From NCBI GenBank assembly GCA_003315335.1, contig QNRL01000014.1, forward strand, positions 20,413 to 84,412: a stretch of DNA of 64,000 bases, written 5' to 3'. The DNA is from Pseudocitrobacter faecalis. GTDB taxonomy: Bacteria; Pseudomonadota; Gammaproteobacteria; Enterobacterales; Enterobacteriaceae. Below the pieces are notes generated by a model. That model was not told the origin of the DNA and searched no databases. It saw nothing but the letters and a program-made list of their open reading frames with translations. A program made the position numbers and the translations under genes. Of this stretch, positions 22,935-32,701 are shown piece by piece (position 1 is the first letter of the stretch; every line of letters starts with the position of its first letter).

Positions 22935-23727
22935 GCCGTGGCTTGCGGGGCTTCTTGCCCTCGCACTGGTTGCCCCGGCGTGGCTTTGCGCCGCGCCGCG
23001 GGTGATTACTCTCTCCCCTGCCAATACCGAACTGGCTTTTGCCGCCGGGATCACGCCGATTGGCGTCAGCAGCTACTCCGATTATCCTGACGAGGCCAGG
23101 CATATTGAACAGGTCGCTTCATGGCAGGGAATTAACCTGGAACGTATCGTGGCGCTAAAGCCCGATGTCGTGCTTGCCTGGCGTGAAGGGAACGCCGAGC
23201 GACAGGTTAACCAGTTGAGTTCTCTGGGCATTAAAGTCGTGTGGATAGACAACCATACGGTGGAAAGCATTGCCGCTACGCTGCGCGAAATCGCCCAGTG
23301 GAGCCCACACCCCGAAAAAGCGGAACAGGCCGCCAGCCAGCTGCTGCGCGACTACAACGAACTCAAATCCCGCTATGCGAATCAGCCCAAAAAACGGGTA
23401 TTTCTGCAGTTCGGGTTCAATCCTATCTTTACCAGCAACAAAGCCGCGATTCAGAATCAGGTGCTGGAAATGTGCGGGGGTGAAAACATCTTCGCCGACA
23501 GCCGCGTTCCCTGGCCTCAGGTGAGCCGCGAACAGGTACTGACACGCCAGCCACAGGCGATTGTGGTCGCCGGCGGTGCGAGTCAAATTCCGAAAATCGA
23601 GCAGTATTGGGGCAGTCAGCTCACAATCCCGGTGATTCCTCTCAATAGCGACTGGTTTGAACGTGCAAGCCCACGTATTATCCTCGCCGCGAAACAACTC
23701 TGTACTGCCCTCGCGCAGGTTAATTGA
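22927..23727 (+). CDS. btuF: Vitamin B12 periplasmic binding protein BtuF
   Basis: Binds cobalamin in the periplasm and hands it to the BtuCD ABC transporter. The protein is 266 residues, starting with GTG at 22927 inside the end of mtn. A short signal peptide ends at WLCAA|PRV. The class III binding-protein fold is supported by [16 protein letters not shown] at the N terminus and [15 protein letters not shown] in the second lobe. btuC and btuD are not in this window. It is more diverged from E. coli BtuF than the neighbouring proteins, which fits an exposed periplasmic protein. Confidence 0.96.
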   Translation: MVKPWLAGLLALALVAPAWLCAAPRVITLSPANTELAFAAGITPIGVSSYSDYPDEARHIEQVASWQGINLERIVALKPDVVLAWREGNAERQVNQLSSLGIKVVWIDNHTVESIAATLREIAQWSPHPEKAEQAASQLLRDYNELKSRYANQPKKRVFLQFGFNPIFTSNKAAIQNQVLEMCGGENIFADSRVPWPQVSREQVLTRQPQAIVVAGGASQIPKIEQYWGSQLTIPVIPLNSDWFERASPRIILAAKQLCTALAQVN

Positions 23728-23743
23728 TAGGTTAATTCGGAAT

Positions 23744-24367
23744 ATGCTCGTCTACTGGCTGGATATTCTTGGCACAATTGTCTTTGCAGTTTCTGGCGTA
23801 CTACTCGCCGGAAAGCTGCGTATGGATCCGTTTGGCGTACTGGTGCTGGGCGTGGTTACCGCCGTCGGCGGCGGAACGATCCGCGACATGGCGCTCGATC
23901 ACGGCCCGGTCTTTTGGGTAAAAGATCCCACTGACCTGGTGGTGGCGATGGTCACCTGTATGCTCACTATCGTGCTGGTGCGTCAGCCGCGCCGTCTGCC
24001 AAAGTGGGTATTACCGGTGCTGGATGCCGTTGGTCTCGCGGTGTTTGTCGGCATCGGCGTGAATAAAGCATTTCTTGCTGGAACAGGCCCGCTGGTCGCG
24101 GTTTGTATGGGTGTTATCACCGGTGTCGGCGGCGGGATTATCCGCGACGTGCTGGCGCGCGAAGTGCCGATGATCCTGCGAACGGAAATCTACGCCACCG
24201 CCTGTATTATCGGCGGTATCGTACACGCCACGACGTTTTATACCTTCAACGTTCCGCTGGAGAGCGCCAGTATGATTGGCATGGTAGTGACGCTGGTGAT
24301 TCGTCTGGCGGCGATCCACTGGCATCTGAAGCTGCCGACCTTTGCGCTGGATGAGCCGGGGAAATGA
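23744..24367 (+). CDS. yadS: Inner-membrane TRIC/UPF0126 family protein YadS
   Basis: Predicted seven-helix membrane protein of the trimeric intracellular cation channel-like family; the substrate is not settled. Starting at the ATG at 23744 gives 207 residues, as in E. coli; the longer reading overlaps btuF. It has the internal duplication of the family: AVGGGTIRDMAL near residue 45 and GVGGGIIRDVLA near 130, each with the conserved GGG and Arg-Asp. It is 16 bases after btuF, so probably in the same operon. The small palindrome GATGGCG/CGCCATC at 24381-24397 follows. Confidence 0.93.
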   Translation: MLVYWLDILGTIVFAVSGVLLAGKLRMDPFGVLVLGVVTAVGGGTIRDMALDHGPVFWVKDPTDLVVAMVTCMLTIVLVRQPRRLPKWVLPVLDAVGLAVFVGIGVNKAFLAGTGPLVAVCMGVITGVGGGIIRDVLAREVPMILRTEIYATACIIGGIVHATTFYTFNVPLESASMIGMVVTLVIRLAAIHWHLKLPTFALDEPGK

Positions 24368-24408
24368 TGTGATGAAGCCAGATGGCGCAACGCCATCGGG
24401 CCGGGTTA

Positions 24409-24843
24409 TTATTTCTGCGCCTTCCCTTTCGACGCTTCAGAGCACTCTTTCCCGACAAACTTCTGCACGGTTTCGGTGCTAAAACTCGACTTCTGACCGC
24501 CGCTCTCAATATCCATTTTTATGGTCATACGGATCTCGGTATCGCTGATTTTTTTCTCCTCTACCACAGAGTGCATATTGCCCTCTGGCTTATTACAGGT
24601 GATTTCGTTTACCAGTAAGGTATCGGTGTTTTCAGTATATTTGATCGAACACCCGTCCTTAGTACTTTCAACACCTTTAGCAATTTTTTTCAAATTTGCG
24701 GCCATTTTTTCCGTATAGCATGTGTGGATAGTTTTCCCCTGACCTTCCCTGGCCCATTCACCGGGCTGAATATCCAGAGCCATTGCGCTGTGTGAACCCG
24801 CCAGAGTAAATGCAAAAATAGCCGCAAATTTAACGCATTTCAT
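24409..24843 (-). CDS. Exported DUF3617 family protein, copy A
   Basis: Function unknown. 144 residues with a clear signal peptide (MKCVKFAAIFAFTLAGSHSA, cut near AMA|LDI), then the DUF3617 start motif LDIQPGEW. The mature part has four Cys, probably two disulfides, and is rich in Lys, Glu and Thr, which suggests a small soluble periplasmic protein. It is a paralogue of the next gene (25003-25434): signal peptides are nearly identical, mature parts are much less so. It is convergent with yadS. It is not part of the E. coli K-12 order here (yadS is followed directly by erpA). Confidence 0.85.
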   Translation of the reverse strand: MKCVKFAAIFAFTLAGSHSAMALDIQPGEWAREGQGKTIHTCYTEKMAANLKKIAKGVESTKDGCSIKYTENTDTLLVNEITCNKPEGNMHSVVEEKKISDTEIRMTIKMDIESGGQKSSFSTETVQKFVGKECSEASKGKAQK

Positions 24844-24945
24844 AATTAAGTCCTTTAATATTAGAAAGTTACATTCCGTGTTATTAGCCTTTAAACACGC
24901 CCAGCACTATTGGTGTTGAGGTGTATTTTATATTTACCGCTTCTA
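24753..24945. repeat. Duplicated 5' module of DUF3617 genes, copy A
   Basis: Bases 24753-24889 match 25344-25480 almost base for base. The shared block covers the signal-peptide codons, the ribosome binding site AAGGA and about 45 bases of upstream DNA. Bases 24890-24945 are a decayed version of the erpA terminator that follows copy B (both end in TTTTATATTTACC). So the duplicated unit included the gene, its promoter and the end of the erpA transcript. Confidence 0.8.
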
Positions 24946-25002
24946 GCGAACGTATATGAAGCAATAAGCCGAATACGTAATCAGCCTAAAAGACAAGGAT
25001 GA

Positions 25003-25434
25003 TTATTTGGCCTTAGAGTTCGATGGGGCAGTGCACTGTGCGCTAACAAATTTTTGCACCATTTCCTCTTCCGCGCTCGATGTTTTACCATCAAGAGTAA
25101 TATCCATCTTCACCTTGATCTTCACCTCGGTTTCGCTCGTTTTTGTCATGTCCATCGCAATCAAAAACTCTTTGTCGGGTGTCTTACAGTAGGTCTCTGT
25201 GTTCTGATGCGTACTGCTATTGTCCTTAATGTCCGTAACACATTTCCCTGCTTTAATTTTTTTGCCTTTTTTCATCTCTTTCAGATGTTTAATTGCTGCG
25301 GCGTCGTAACAAGTTACTTTTTTTTTACCATTATGGTCAGTAACCCATTCACCGGGCTGAATATCCAGAGCCATTGCACTGTGTGAACCCGCCAGAGTAA
25401 ATGCCAAAATAGCCGCTAATTTAACGCATTTCAT
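25003..25434 (-). CDS. Exported DUF3617 family protein, copy B
   Basis: Function unknown. Starting at the ATG at 25434, preceded by AAAGGA, gives 143 residues. A longer in-frame reading to 25575 crosses the erpA terminator and lacks a signal peptide at its start, so it is rejected. The signal peptide MKCVKLAAILAFTLAGSHSA differs from copy A at two positions. The mature protein starts LDIQPGEW and has four Cys in similar positions, with many Lys and Asp. The erpA terminator lies just upstream, so it probably has its own promoter in the duplicated block. Confidence 0.85.
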   Translation of the reverse strand: MKCVKLAAILAFTLAGSHSAMALDIQPGEWVTDHNGKKKVTCYDAAAIKHLKEMKKGKKIKAGKCVTDIKDNSSTHQNTETYCKTPDKEFLIAMDMTKTSETEVKIKVKMDITLDGKTSSAEEEMVQKFVSAQCTAPSNSKAK

Positions 25435-25485
25435 AATTAAATCCTTTAATATTAAAAAGTTACATTCCGCGTTATTAGCCATAAA

Positions 25486-25522
25486 AACAAAGCCCGAACA
25501 CCAAAGGTATTCAGGCTTTTTA
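25486..25522 (-). terminator. Terminator of erpA
   Basis: AAAGCCTGAATACC and GGTGTTCGGGCTTT pair with one mismatch around TTT, followed on the minus strand by a T-rich tract. It lies after the erpA stop and before DUF3617 copy B. Confidence 0.85.
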
Positions 25523-25578
25523 TATTTACCACTTCTGTTGAGCGGTATTATTTTCTTTGCCGGATAGCCCGGCAAGTA

Positions 25579-25923
25579 TCAGATACTGAACGAAGAACCG
25601 CAGCCGCAGGTGCTGGTCGCGTTCGGGTTGGTCACGATAAAACGGGAACCTTCCAGACCTTCGGTGTAATCAACAGAACCGCCAACCAGATACTGCAGGC
25701 TCATCGGGTCAACCACCAGGCCAACGCCCTGTTTTTCGATGGTCATATCGCCTTCGTTGATTTGATCGTCAAAGGTAAAGCCGTACTGGAAGCCGCTGCA
25801 ACCACCACCGGTGATGTAGACACGCAGTTTCAGGTTCGGATTGTCTTCATCCGCAATCAGGTTTTTTACTTTAGAGGCTGCGGCGTCGGTAAACTCCAGC
25901 GGCAGCGCTACGTCATCACTCAT
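25579..25923 (-). CDS. erpA: Iron-sulfur cluster insertion protein ErpA
   Basis: A-type carrier that delivers Fe-S clusters to targets such as the isoprenoid enzymes IspG and IspH. Starting at the ATG at 25923 gives 114 residues, as in E. coli. The three cluster-binding Cys are in [10 protein letters not shown] and [10 protein letters not shown] at the C terminus. It sits alone between clcA and the DUF3617 pair, with its own terminator. Confidence 0.98.
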   Translation of the reverse strand: MSDDVALPLEFTDAAASKVKNLIADEDNPNLKLRVYITGGGCSGFQYGFTFDDQINEGDMTIEKQGVGLVVDPMSLQYLVGGSVDYTEGLEGSRFIVTNPNATSTCGCGSSFSI

Positions 25924-26004
25924 TTTTTGCTCCCATTGATACTGTAATCTGGGCAAATAATAACCCGATTCTTTTGGTCATTATCTAATACCCTGGTAAT
26001 TCGT

Positions 26005-27423
26005 TCAAGTATTCTGCCCTGCCGCTGCCTGCGCTTTTGCCGCCTGCTCTGCTTCCTGTTTCGCCAGCGTTCGCGCCAGGATGGTGGCGTAGAGCGGCTT
26101 TCCACCCAGGAACTGCGCTAATAGCGTGGCACCTAAGCAGGTAATAATCATTGGCAAAATGAGCTGATAATTGTCGGTCATCTCCAGCACCAGCACAATA
26201 CCGGTCAGCGGTGCACGCACCGACGCGGCCATCAATGCGCCCATACCAGCGATAGCAAACGTGCCCGCTTCAAGATGGTAGCCCGGAAAAACATTCATGG
26301 CCGCCATACCAAACGCGGTGCCCAGCAGCGTGCCAAGCGCCAGCATCGGGGCGAAAATCCCACCCGGCGCACCGGAGGAAAAACACAGCAACGTGGTCAG
26401 CACGCGCGCGACGAAGATAAACAGCAGCAAACCTACGCTATAGTTGCCTGCCGCCGCAATGGGAATCAGGTTAAAACCACCGCCCGCCGCCGCAGGTTCA
26501 ATCAACCCCAGCACGCCGCACAGGCCGCCTATCAGGCCCCCAATTAACACCCATTTTTTGATTTCGCCGCCGTGAATGCGCTGAAACATATCCTGCGTTC
26601 TCAGCACCAGCGTATTAAAAATGGGGCCGACGATGCCAAAAATCATCCCCAGCACCAGATAAAGCCACAGTGTGTCCACTGGCGCGTTGGTCAGTTTGCC
26701 CACCTCAATAACCGGCGTCTCGCCGTTAAAGATGCGGAACACGATGCTCGACATGATGACGCCGGTGAATACCGCTTTAATAGAGACCAGGTTATAGCGG
26801 AACTGCGAACGCATCTCTTCAATGATGAACAGAATGCCCGCCAGCGGGGCATTAAACGCCGCCGACAGCCCCGCCGCCGCGCCGGTTGCTAATAGCGTAT
26901 GGCGGGCTTCGGCACTGCGCATACGGAAGATATCGCCAATCATGCGTCCGATGTTACCGCCGATTTGTACCGTCGGCCCTTCGCGCCCGAGTACCATTCC
27001 GGCCCCAAGCGTCCCCATCCCGCCGATAAATTTCACCGGCAGCACGCGCCACCAGCGCACCGGACGCAACTCTTCCAGCGCGCCCTCAATTTCAGGAATG
27101 CCCGAACCGCCTGCCTCCGGCGCAAAACGCCTCACCAACAGGTAGCCCACCATCGCCAGCAGCCCGGAAAGAATAAAGGCCAGCGGCCAGACGATAAACC
27201 AGTGATCAGCAACGTGGGCAATCGACGCCATCCGGAGGTTCGACACCCAATTCACCGCTTTTTCGAACGCCACGCCAACGAAACCCGCGACGGTGCCGAC
27301 CAGCGCGGCCATCAACAAAATTTTTAACGGCGTTTTATCGCGGTTCAACAACCGCCGTATCGTATCGCCACGACGTAAGCGCGCGACTTGCTGTGACTCA
27401 AAAGAGGAAGAATCTGCTTTCAT
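26005..27423 (-). CDS. clcA: H+/Cl- exchange transporter ClcA
   Basis: Antiporter that exchanges two chloride ions for one proton and supports extreme acid resistance. The protein is 472 residues (E. coli 473). The selectivity-filter motifs [21 protein letters not shown] (with the gating Glu) and [15 protein letters not shown] are intact; the inner proton Glu is in [10 protein letters not shown]. Many hydrophobic segments fit the 18-helix CLC fold. It is divergent from hemL across 183 bases. Confidence 0.97.
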   Translation of the reverse strand: MKADSSSFESQQVARLRRGDTIRRLLNRDKTPLKILLMAALVGTVAGFVGVAFEKAVNWVSNLRMASIAHVADHWFIVWPLAFILSGLLAMVGYLLVRRFAPEAGGSGIPEIEGALEELRPVRWWRVLPVKFIGGMGTLGAGMVLGREGPTVQIGGNIGRMIGDIFRMRSAEARHTLLATGAAAGLSAAFNAPLAGILFIIEEMRSQFRYNLVSIKAVFTGVIMSSIVFRIFNGETPVIEVGKLTNAPVDTLWLYLVLGMIFGIVGPIFNTLVLRTQDMFQRIHGGEIKKWVLIGGLIGGLCGVLGLIEPAAAGGGFNLIPIAAAGNYSVGLLLFIFVARVLTTLLCFSSGAPGGIFAPMLALGTLLGTAFGMAAMNVFPGYHLEAGTFAIAGMGALMAASVRAPLTGIVLVLEMTDNYQLILPMIITCLGATLLAQFLGGKPLYATILARTLAKQEAEQAAKAQAAAGQNT

Positions 27424-27606
27424 CTGCTTATCATTAATTGGTAATACAAATCCGAAGGGGGCATTCTAGCGGGCCTCTCGCCCCTCGTCGCGTAAAAATT
27501 CCCCTGAATCGCCAGGTGTTTCATTTCGGCAAAACTTTCATAACCTTCCTGGAATAATTAGAATAGCCCGTTAATCATTTTCCTCCCCCGAATCAGGAGC
27601 CGTTTC

Positions 27607-28887
27607 ATGAGCAAATCGGAAAACCTCTACAACGCAGCGCGGAAACTTATTCCCGGCGGCGTCAACTCACCGGTACGCGCCTTCACCGGCGTAGGTGGCA
27701 CACCGCTGTTTATCGAACGTGCGGATGGGGCTTACCTGTATGATGCGGACGGCAAAGCCTATGTGGACTACGTTGGTTCCTGGGGGCCGATGGTGCTGGG
27801 ACACAACAACCCGACCATTCGTAACGCGGTGATTGAAGCCGCCGAGCGTGGCCTGAGCTTCGGTGCGCCAACCGAAATGGAAGTGAAAATGGCGGAACTG
27901 GTGACCGAACTGGTGCCGACCATGGACATGGTACGCATGGTGAATTCCGGTACGGAAGCAACCATGAGCGCCATTCGCCTGGCGCGTGGCTTCACAGGCC
28001 GCGATAAAATCATCAAATTCGAAGGCTGCTACCACGGCCACGCCGACCACCTGCTGGTAAAAGCCGGTTCCGGTGCACTGACCCTCGGCCAGCCCAATTC
28101 CCCAGGCGTCCCGGCAGATTTCGCCAAACACACGCTGACCTGTACCTATAACGATCTCGCCTCCGTGCGCGAGGCGTTCGAGCAGTTCCCTCAGGAGATC
28201 GCCTGCATCATCGTGGAACCGGTCGCGGGCAACATGAACTGTGTGCCGCCGCTGCCAGAATTCCTGCCGGGCCTGCGCGCACTGTGCGATGAATTTGGCG
28301 CGCTGTTGATCATCGATGAAGTGATGACCGGCTTCCGCGTCGCCCTGGCGGGTGCGCAGTCTTACTATAATGTCGTCCCAGACCTGACCTGCCTTGGCAA
28401 AATCATCGGCGGCGGTATGCCAGTGGGCGCATTCGGCGGACGCCGGGACGTAATGGACGCACTAGCACCAACCGGCCCGGTGTATCAGGCAGGTACGCTT
28501 TCCGGTAACCCAATTGCGATGGCTGCAGGCTACGCATGCCTGACGCAGGTGGCACAACCTGGCGTTCACGAAACCTTAGACGAACTCACCACTCAACTGG
28601 CAGAAGGTTTGCTGGAAGCCGCTGAAGAGACAGGCATTCCTCTGGTGGTTAACCACGTTGGCGGGATGTTCGGGATTTTCTTCACTAACGCGAAAACAGT
28701 AACCTGCTATCAGGATGTCCTGAAGTGCGACGTAGAGCGCTTCAAGCGTTTCTTCCATCTGATGCTGGACGAAGGTATTTACCTGGCGCCGTCAGCGTTT
28801 GAAGCGGGCTTTATGTCCGTGGCGCACACGCCGGAGGATATCAATAAGACGATTGATGCGGCGCGTAAGGTGTTTGCGCAGCTGTAA
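27607..28887 (+). CDS. hemL: Glutamate-1-semialdehyde 2,1-aminomutase HemL
   Basis: PLP enzyme that makes 5-aminolevulinate, the first committed heme precursor in the C5 pathway. The protein is 426 residues, the E. coli length. The PLP lysine is in [17 protein letters not shown] (near 265). [18 protein letters not shown] and [12 protein letters not shown] complete the class III aminotransferase set. AGGAG precedes the start. It is convergent with the fhu operon, with a palindromic repeat between. Confidence 0.98.
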   Translation: MSKSENLYNAARKLIPGGVNSPVRAFTGVGGTPLFIERADGAYLYDADGKAYVDYVGSWGPMVLGHNNPTIRNAVIEAAERGLSFGAPTEMEVKMAELVTELVPTMDMVRMVNSGTEATMSAIRLARGFTGRDKIIKFEGCYHGHADHLLVKAGSGALTLGQPNSPGVPADFAKHTLTCTYNDLASVREAFEQFPQEIACIIVEPVAGNMNCVPPLPEFLPGLRALCDEFGALLIIDEVMTGFRVALAGAQSYYNVVPDLTCLGKIIGGGMPVGAFGGRRDVMDALAPTGPVYQAGTLSGNPIAMAAGYACLTQVAQPGVHETLDELTTQLAEGLLEAAEETGIPLVVNHVGGMFGIFFTNAKTVTCYQDVLKCDVERFKRFFHLMLDEGIYLAPSAFEAGFMSVAHTPEDINKTIDAARKVFAQL

Positions 28888-28982
28888 CCCCCCTCACCCT
28901 AACCCTCTCCCATCGGGAGAGGGAACCGACCGGCGCTAGTTTTCCCCCTCTCCCTCAGGGAGAGGGCCGGGGTGAGGGTCTT
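28886..28982. repeat. CCCTCTCCC palindromic repeat between hemL and fhuB
   Basis: CCCTCACCCTAACCCTCTCCC, ATC, GGGAGAGGG, a spacer, then CCCTCTCCCTCAGGGAGAGGG, ending in GGGGTGAGGG. Two inner palindromes sit inside inverted outer arms. It fills the space between two convergent stops and may act as a terminator for both. Confidence 0.85.
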
Positions 28983-28984
28983 TT

Positions 28985-30967
28985 CTAACGACTCTGCTTT
29001 CTCAGCAAATAAATAAAGTACGGCGCACCGATAAAGGTCGACAGCAACCCTGCCGGGATCTGATACGGGAACATCATCATGCGCCCGCACCAGTCGGCGA
29101 ACACCAGCAGTAATCCTCCCACCAGCGTAGACATCACGATATGCGGCATTGTGCGACGAAAGCCCATCATGCGCGCAATATGCGGTGCCATCAGGCCAAC
29201 AAAACTCAGCGGGCCAATGGTGAGCGTGGCCGCTGCCGTCAGGCTGGCTGCCAACAACAACAGCGCAATTCGCGCAGGCGTCAGAGCGATGCCCACAGAC
29301 CGCGCGGTATCTCCGCCGAGCGGCAGAATGGTCAGCCAACGGCGGCTCAACGGTACCAGCAAGAATAGCACCGCCATCACCAGCGCCGATTGCAGCACCT
29401 GCGTCCCGGTTGCGTTATAGGTTGAACCCGAAATCCATGTCAGGATCTGCGCCATGCGCGGATCGCCGCTCGCCTGCAACATCATCAGCAACATGGTAAA
29501 GGCAGTGCTGAGCGCCATCCCCGCGAGCAGCATGCGGTGCGGCGAAAAGCCACCGCGTCCGGCGGCGATCAGAATAATCAGCAGCGTTACCGCCGCGCCG
29601 ATGCTCCCCGCGGGCAGCAGCCAGCCAAAAGCATTACCCGGTACGATAAACAGCATCAGCACCACGCCAAACGCCGCACCGGAGCTAATCCCCAGGACTT
29701 CCGGGCTTGCCATCGGATTGCCCGTCAGTCGCTGAATAATACAGCCCGCCACCGCCAGCATCATCCCGGCGATCAATGCAGAGAGCACGCGTGGCCAGCG
29801 CCATTGCAGCAGTTCATCCAGTAGCGTGCCGCTCGCCCAGCGCCAGCCCCCGGCATCACGGCCAAACGCCAGCGCGGCAAAAATCGCCACCAGCAGAACG
29901 ACCAGCCCGGCGATGGCCCACGCAGGCACGTGGTAACGCTCCTCAGCAACATTATCGCTGGCATTCATCGACGGTGCGGTCATGCTTCGCAGACGCGGTA
30001 GCAACCAAAGTAGTAGCGGCGCACCTATCAGCGCGGTGACTGAGCCGGTGGAGACCTCCATCCATACGCGAGTGAGCCAGATAATAATTTGGTCAGAAAG
30101 CCAGAGAATGAGCGCACCAATCAGCGGCGCCAGCATCAATCGCGCCAGCAGGCGGCGCGCGCCGAGCATTTTCGCCAGCAGCGGCGCAAACAGGCCGATG
30201 AAGCCGATAATGCCTACCGCGTTAACGAGGAAAGCGCTGATGACAATCGCCAGCGTCAACGCCGCCAGGCGCGCCAGCGATAACGCCAGCCCCAGGTTGC
30301 GGGCCACGCCGTCATCCAGCCCCATCAGCGTCAGCGGTCGCAGCAGCAACAGCGTGAGCATCACCCCACCCAGCAGCTGCGGCCACAGGCGTTCGACGAT
30401 ACTCCAGTCAGTTTGCGTCAGCGTGCCGGTGCTCCACAGGAACATGCTTTGTAGCTGGTCATGATGGAAAATCACCATAAGCTGGTTGATGGCACCGCAG
30501 TAGAGGCTGACCACCAGCCCCGCCAGAATCAGCGTCACCGGGGAAAGTCGTTTACCCCACGCCACGCCAAACACCAGCGCCCCCACAATGCAGGCTCCGG
30601 CCAATGCGGCAAACTGCGAGGCCAACACACCAGGGATCGCCCACAGCGTGGTGACAGTCATGCCTAACTGCGCGCCGGTCGCCACGCCAAGCGTCGTCGG
30701 TTCAGCCAGTGGATTTCGCAACACCTGCTGGAAAAGGACACCGACCAGCCCAAGCCCCGCGCCCACCAGCAGTGAAATCACCAGCCGCGGCGTCAGGCTA
30801 TAGTGGAACAGCATCTGGTCGATAGAATCGATATTCGGTTGACGAAGCGCCTGCAACCACTGCCCACGCGGCAGCGCGACATTGAAGTTAAACCAGGTTA
30901 ACGCCAACGCGACGAAAAACAGCAACGCCAGCAACAGGGCAGCAAACGGGGAGATTTTATTCCTCAC
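28985..30967 (-). CDS. fhuB: Fe3+-hydroxamate ABC transporter permease FhuB
   Basis: Inner-membrane permease for ferrichrome and other hydroxamate siderophores. The protein is 660 residues as in E. coli. It is a fusion of two BtuC/FecCD-type halves (about 1-330 and 340-660), each with about ten membrane segments and the conserved GxxxxxxxPR-like cytoplasmic loop (FVGLMAPHIARMMG in the second half). The start is GTG at 30967, overlapping the fhuD stop (GTGA), so it is translationally coupled. Last gene of fhuACDB. Confidence 0.97.
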   Translation of the reverse strand: MRNKISPFAALLLALLFFVALALTWFNFNVALPRGQWLQALRQPNIDSIDQMLFHYSLTPRLVISLLVGAGLGLVGVLFQQVLRNPLAEPTTLGVATGAQLGMTVTTLWAIPGVLASQFAALAGACIVGALVFGVAWGKRLSPVTLILAGLVVSLYCGAINQLMVIFHHDQLQSMFLWSTGTLTQTDWSIVERLWPQLLGGVMLTLLLLRPLTLMGLDDGVARNLGLALSLARLAALTLAIVISAFLVNAVGIIGFIGLFAPLLAKMLGARRLLARLMLAPLIGALILWLSDQIIIWLTRVWMEVSTGSVTALIGAPLLLWLLPRLRSMTAPSMNASDNVAEERYHVPAWAIAGLVVLLVAIFAALAFGRDAGGWRWASGTLLDELLQWRWPRVLSALIAGMMLAVAGCIIQRLTGNPMASPEVLGISSGAAFGVVLMLFIVPGNAFGWLLPAGSIGAAVTLLIILIAAGRGGFSPHRMLLAGMALSTAFTMLLMMLQASGDPRMAQILTWISGSTYNATGTQVLQSALVMAVLFLLVPLSRRWLTILPLGGDTARSVGIALTPARIALLLLAASLTAAATLTIGPLSFVGLMAPHIARMMGFRRTMPHIVMSTLVGGLLLVFADWCGRMMMFPYQIPAGLLSTFIGAPYFIYLLRKQSR

Positions 30968-31854
30968 GCTTTGCCTCCCAGCGCGTTATTCAGCACGCGG
31001 CCAAAGTGCATCGCCGAAAGTGTCGCGCCGTAGAACCAGACCGCCGGTACGCGCTGAAAACGATTGGCGCGCACAAAGGGCATGGCCTGCCACAACGGCG
31101 TCGCCATCAGCTTACGCATTTCCGGGTCGTTGCCGTGGTCAAAGCAGAGCACATCCGCATCTTTGTAGGCGGCCAGCCGGTCGATACCCACCGCCACGCT
31201 GCCCCAGAAGTTAGTTTCGCCCTGCCAGGCATTTTTAACGCCAAGTGAATCGAGCATTTCCTGGAACAGGCAGTTCGGCCCGAAAACCAGCATATGACGC
31301 GCATCCAACAGGGTGACCATCAATAACGGGCGATCGCCGCGCATCGTGAAACGCGGCTTCAGGCTTTCAACAAAGGCATCATATTCCCGCAGGTGCTGTT
31401 GCGCCTGCGGCTCGCGGCCAATCAGTTGCGCCATTTCAACAAGCGAGTGACGCGCCTGCGCCAGTGGCTTTTTCCCATCGCTGAAGGCAAAGCCGCGCCC
31501 TGGCGCAATTTTCGCCAGCGTCTCGGCTGAAGGGCCATAGCCCGCCGACCAGACCAAGAACGACGGTTTCATTTGGGTAAGCAGTTCGAGGTTGGGTTCG
31601 GTGCGCAGACCAACGTCGATCACCGAATCCGGCAGTGCGGGTTCATTCACCCACAGCTTATAGTTTGGGATATCGGCAATACCATAAGGCGTGACGCCCA
31701 GCGCCAGCAGCAGCTCAACCGGGAGCCACTCCAGCGCCACAATACGGTGAGGATCGACCGTCGCCGCCTGCGCGTGGCGCATCTGCCAGAGCAGCGGCGA
31801 GAGAGCCATCGCCGTCAGTAAACGTCGACGGCTAATCAAAGAGGAGGCATCCAT
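30964..31854 (-). CDS. fhuD: Fe3+-hydroxamate periplasmic binding protein FhuD
   Basis: Binds ferric hydroxamates in the periplasm and delivers them to FhuB. The ATG at 31854 overlaps the fhuC stop (TGATG) and gives 296 residues, as in E. coli. The signal peptide has a twin-arginine motif (SRRRLLTAM) and ends near AQA|ATV, which fits the Tat route known for FhuD. The class III binding-protein fold is supported by RIVALEWLPVELLLALG and a long connecting helix. It is moderately diverged from E. coli FhuD. Confidence 0.96.
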   Translation of the reverse strand: MDASSLISRRRLLTAMALSPLLWQMRHAQAATVDPHRIVALEWLPVELLLALGVTPYGIADIPNYKLWVNEPALPDSVIDVGLRTEPNLELLTQMKPSFLVWSAGYGPSAETLAKIAPGRGFAFSDGKKPLAQARHSLVEMAQLIGREPQAQQHLREYDAFVESLKPRFTMRGDRPLLMVTLLDARHMLVFGPNCLFQEMLDSLGVKNAWQGETNFWGSVAVGIDRLAAYKDADVLCFDHGNDPEMRKLMATPLWQAMPFVRANRFQRVPAVWFYGATLSAMHFGRVLNNALGGKA

Positions 31855-32651
31855 CAATAGACAAAACTTACCGGCGCAGCACCTGCCGGGTGTGGCAGTA
31901 TCCCCATCGGAATACCGTAAATATGTTCCAGCGTTTCGCTGCGCATCAGCTCGGCAGGCGTGCCCTGAGCAATCATCTCGCCACCGCGCAGCGCCACTAA
32001 ATAGTCACAGTAGCGCGCGGCCATGTTGATATCGTGCAGTACGGCCACAACCGTCAGCCCACGCTGCTGGCTTAAGCGATGCACCAGCGCCAATACATCG
32101 ACCTGATGCGCGATATCCAGCGCGGAGGTCGGTTCATCCAGCAGCAAACAACGGCTGTCCTGCGCCACCAGCATGGCAATCCACGCCCGTTGACGCTCGC
32201 CGCCGGAGAGACTATCCACCAGCCGATTGGCCAGCGGTTTTAACCCAACCAGGGTAATGGCTTCTTCCACTTTTTCGCGGTCGGCAACGCCAAAACGCCC
32301 CAACGCCCCGTGCCAGGGATAGCGGCCAATCGCCACCAGTTCGCGCACCGTCATCCCTTCCGCCTGCGGCAACTGCTGCGGCAGATAGGCGACTTTCCGG
32401 GCAAACGCTTTGCTGTTCCAGCTATCGAGCGGTTGACCATCCAACAGGATCTCGCCTTCCGACGGCGGCTGATGACGACCGAGCATTTTCAAAAGCGTCG
32501 ATTTACCGGAGCCGTTGTGGCCGATAAGGCCAGTCACTTTTCCCACCGGGAAGGTGAGCGAGAGAGGATGAAGCAGCGTGCGACCAGGAACCCGAAACGA
32601 GACGTTATCGAGTGTAAAGGTGGTATCTGGAGGGGTTGTGATGTCCTGCAT
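31854..32651 (-). CDS. fhuC: Fe3+-hydroxamate ABC transporter ATPase FhuC
   Basis: Energises uptake of hydroxamate siderophores through FhuB. Starting at the ATG at 32651 gives 265 residues, the E. coli length; the longer reading to 32756 runs into the end of fhuA. Walker A GHNGSGKST, signature LSGGERQR, Walker B CLLLDEPTSALD and the switch His in VLHDINMAA are intact. It is 50 bases after fhuA. Confidence 0.98.
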   Translation of the reverse strand: MQDITTPPDTTFTLDNVSFRVPGRTLLHPLSLTFPVGKVTGLIGHNGSGKSTLLKMLGRHQPPSEGEILLDGQPLDSWNSKAFARKVAYLPQQLPQAEGMTVRELVAIGRYPWHGALGRFGVADREKVEEAITLVGLKPLANRLVDSLSGGERQRAWIAMLVAQDSRCLLLDEPTSALDIAHQVDVLALVHRLSQQRGLTVVAVLHDINMAARYCDYLVALRGGEMIAQGTPAELMRSETLEHIYGIPMGILPHPAGAAPVSFVY

Positions 32652-32701
32652 AGCCGTCAACTTGTCAAAGGGCGCGGATAAACCGCGCCCGATAGGAGAG
32701 A

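Noticed and set aside
25435..25575. N-terminal extension of DUF3617 copy B
   Set aside because: It crosses the erpA terminator and would bury the signal peptide; the ATG at 25434 has a ribosome binding site conserved with copy A.
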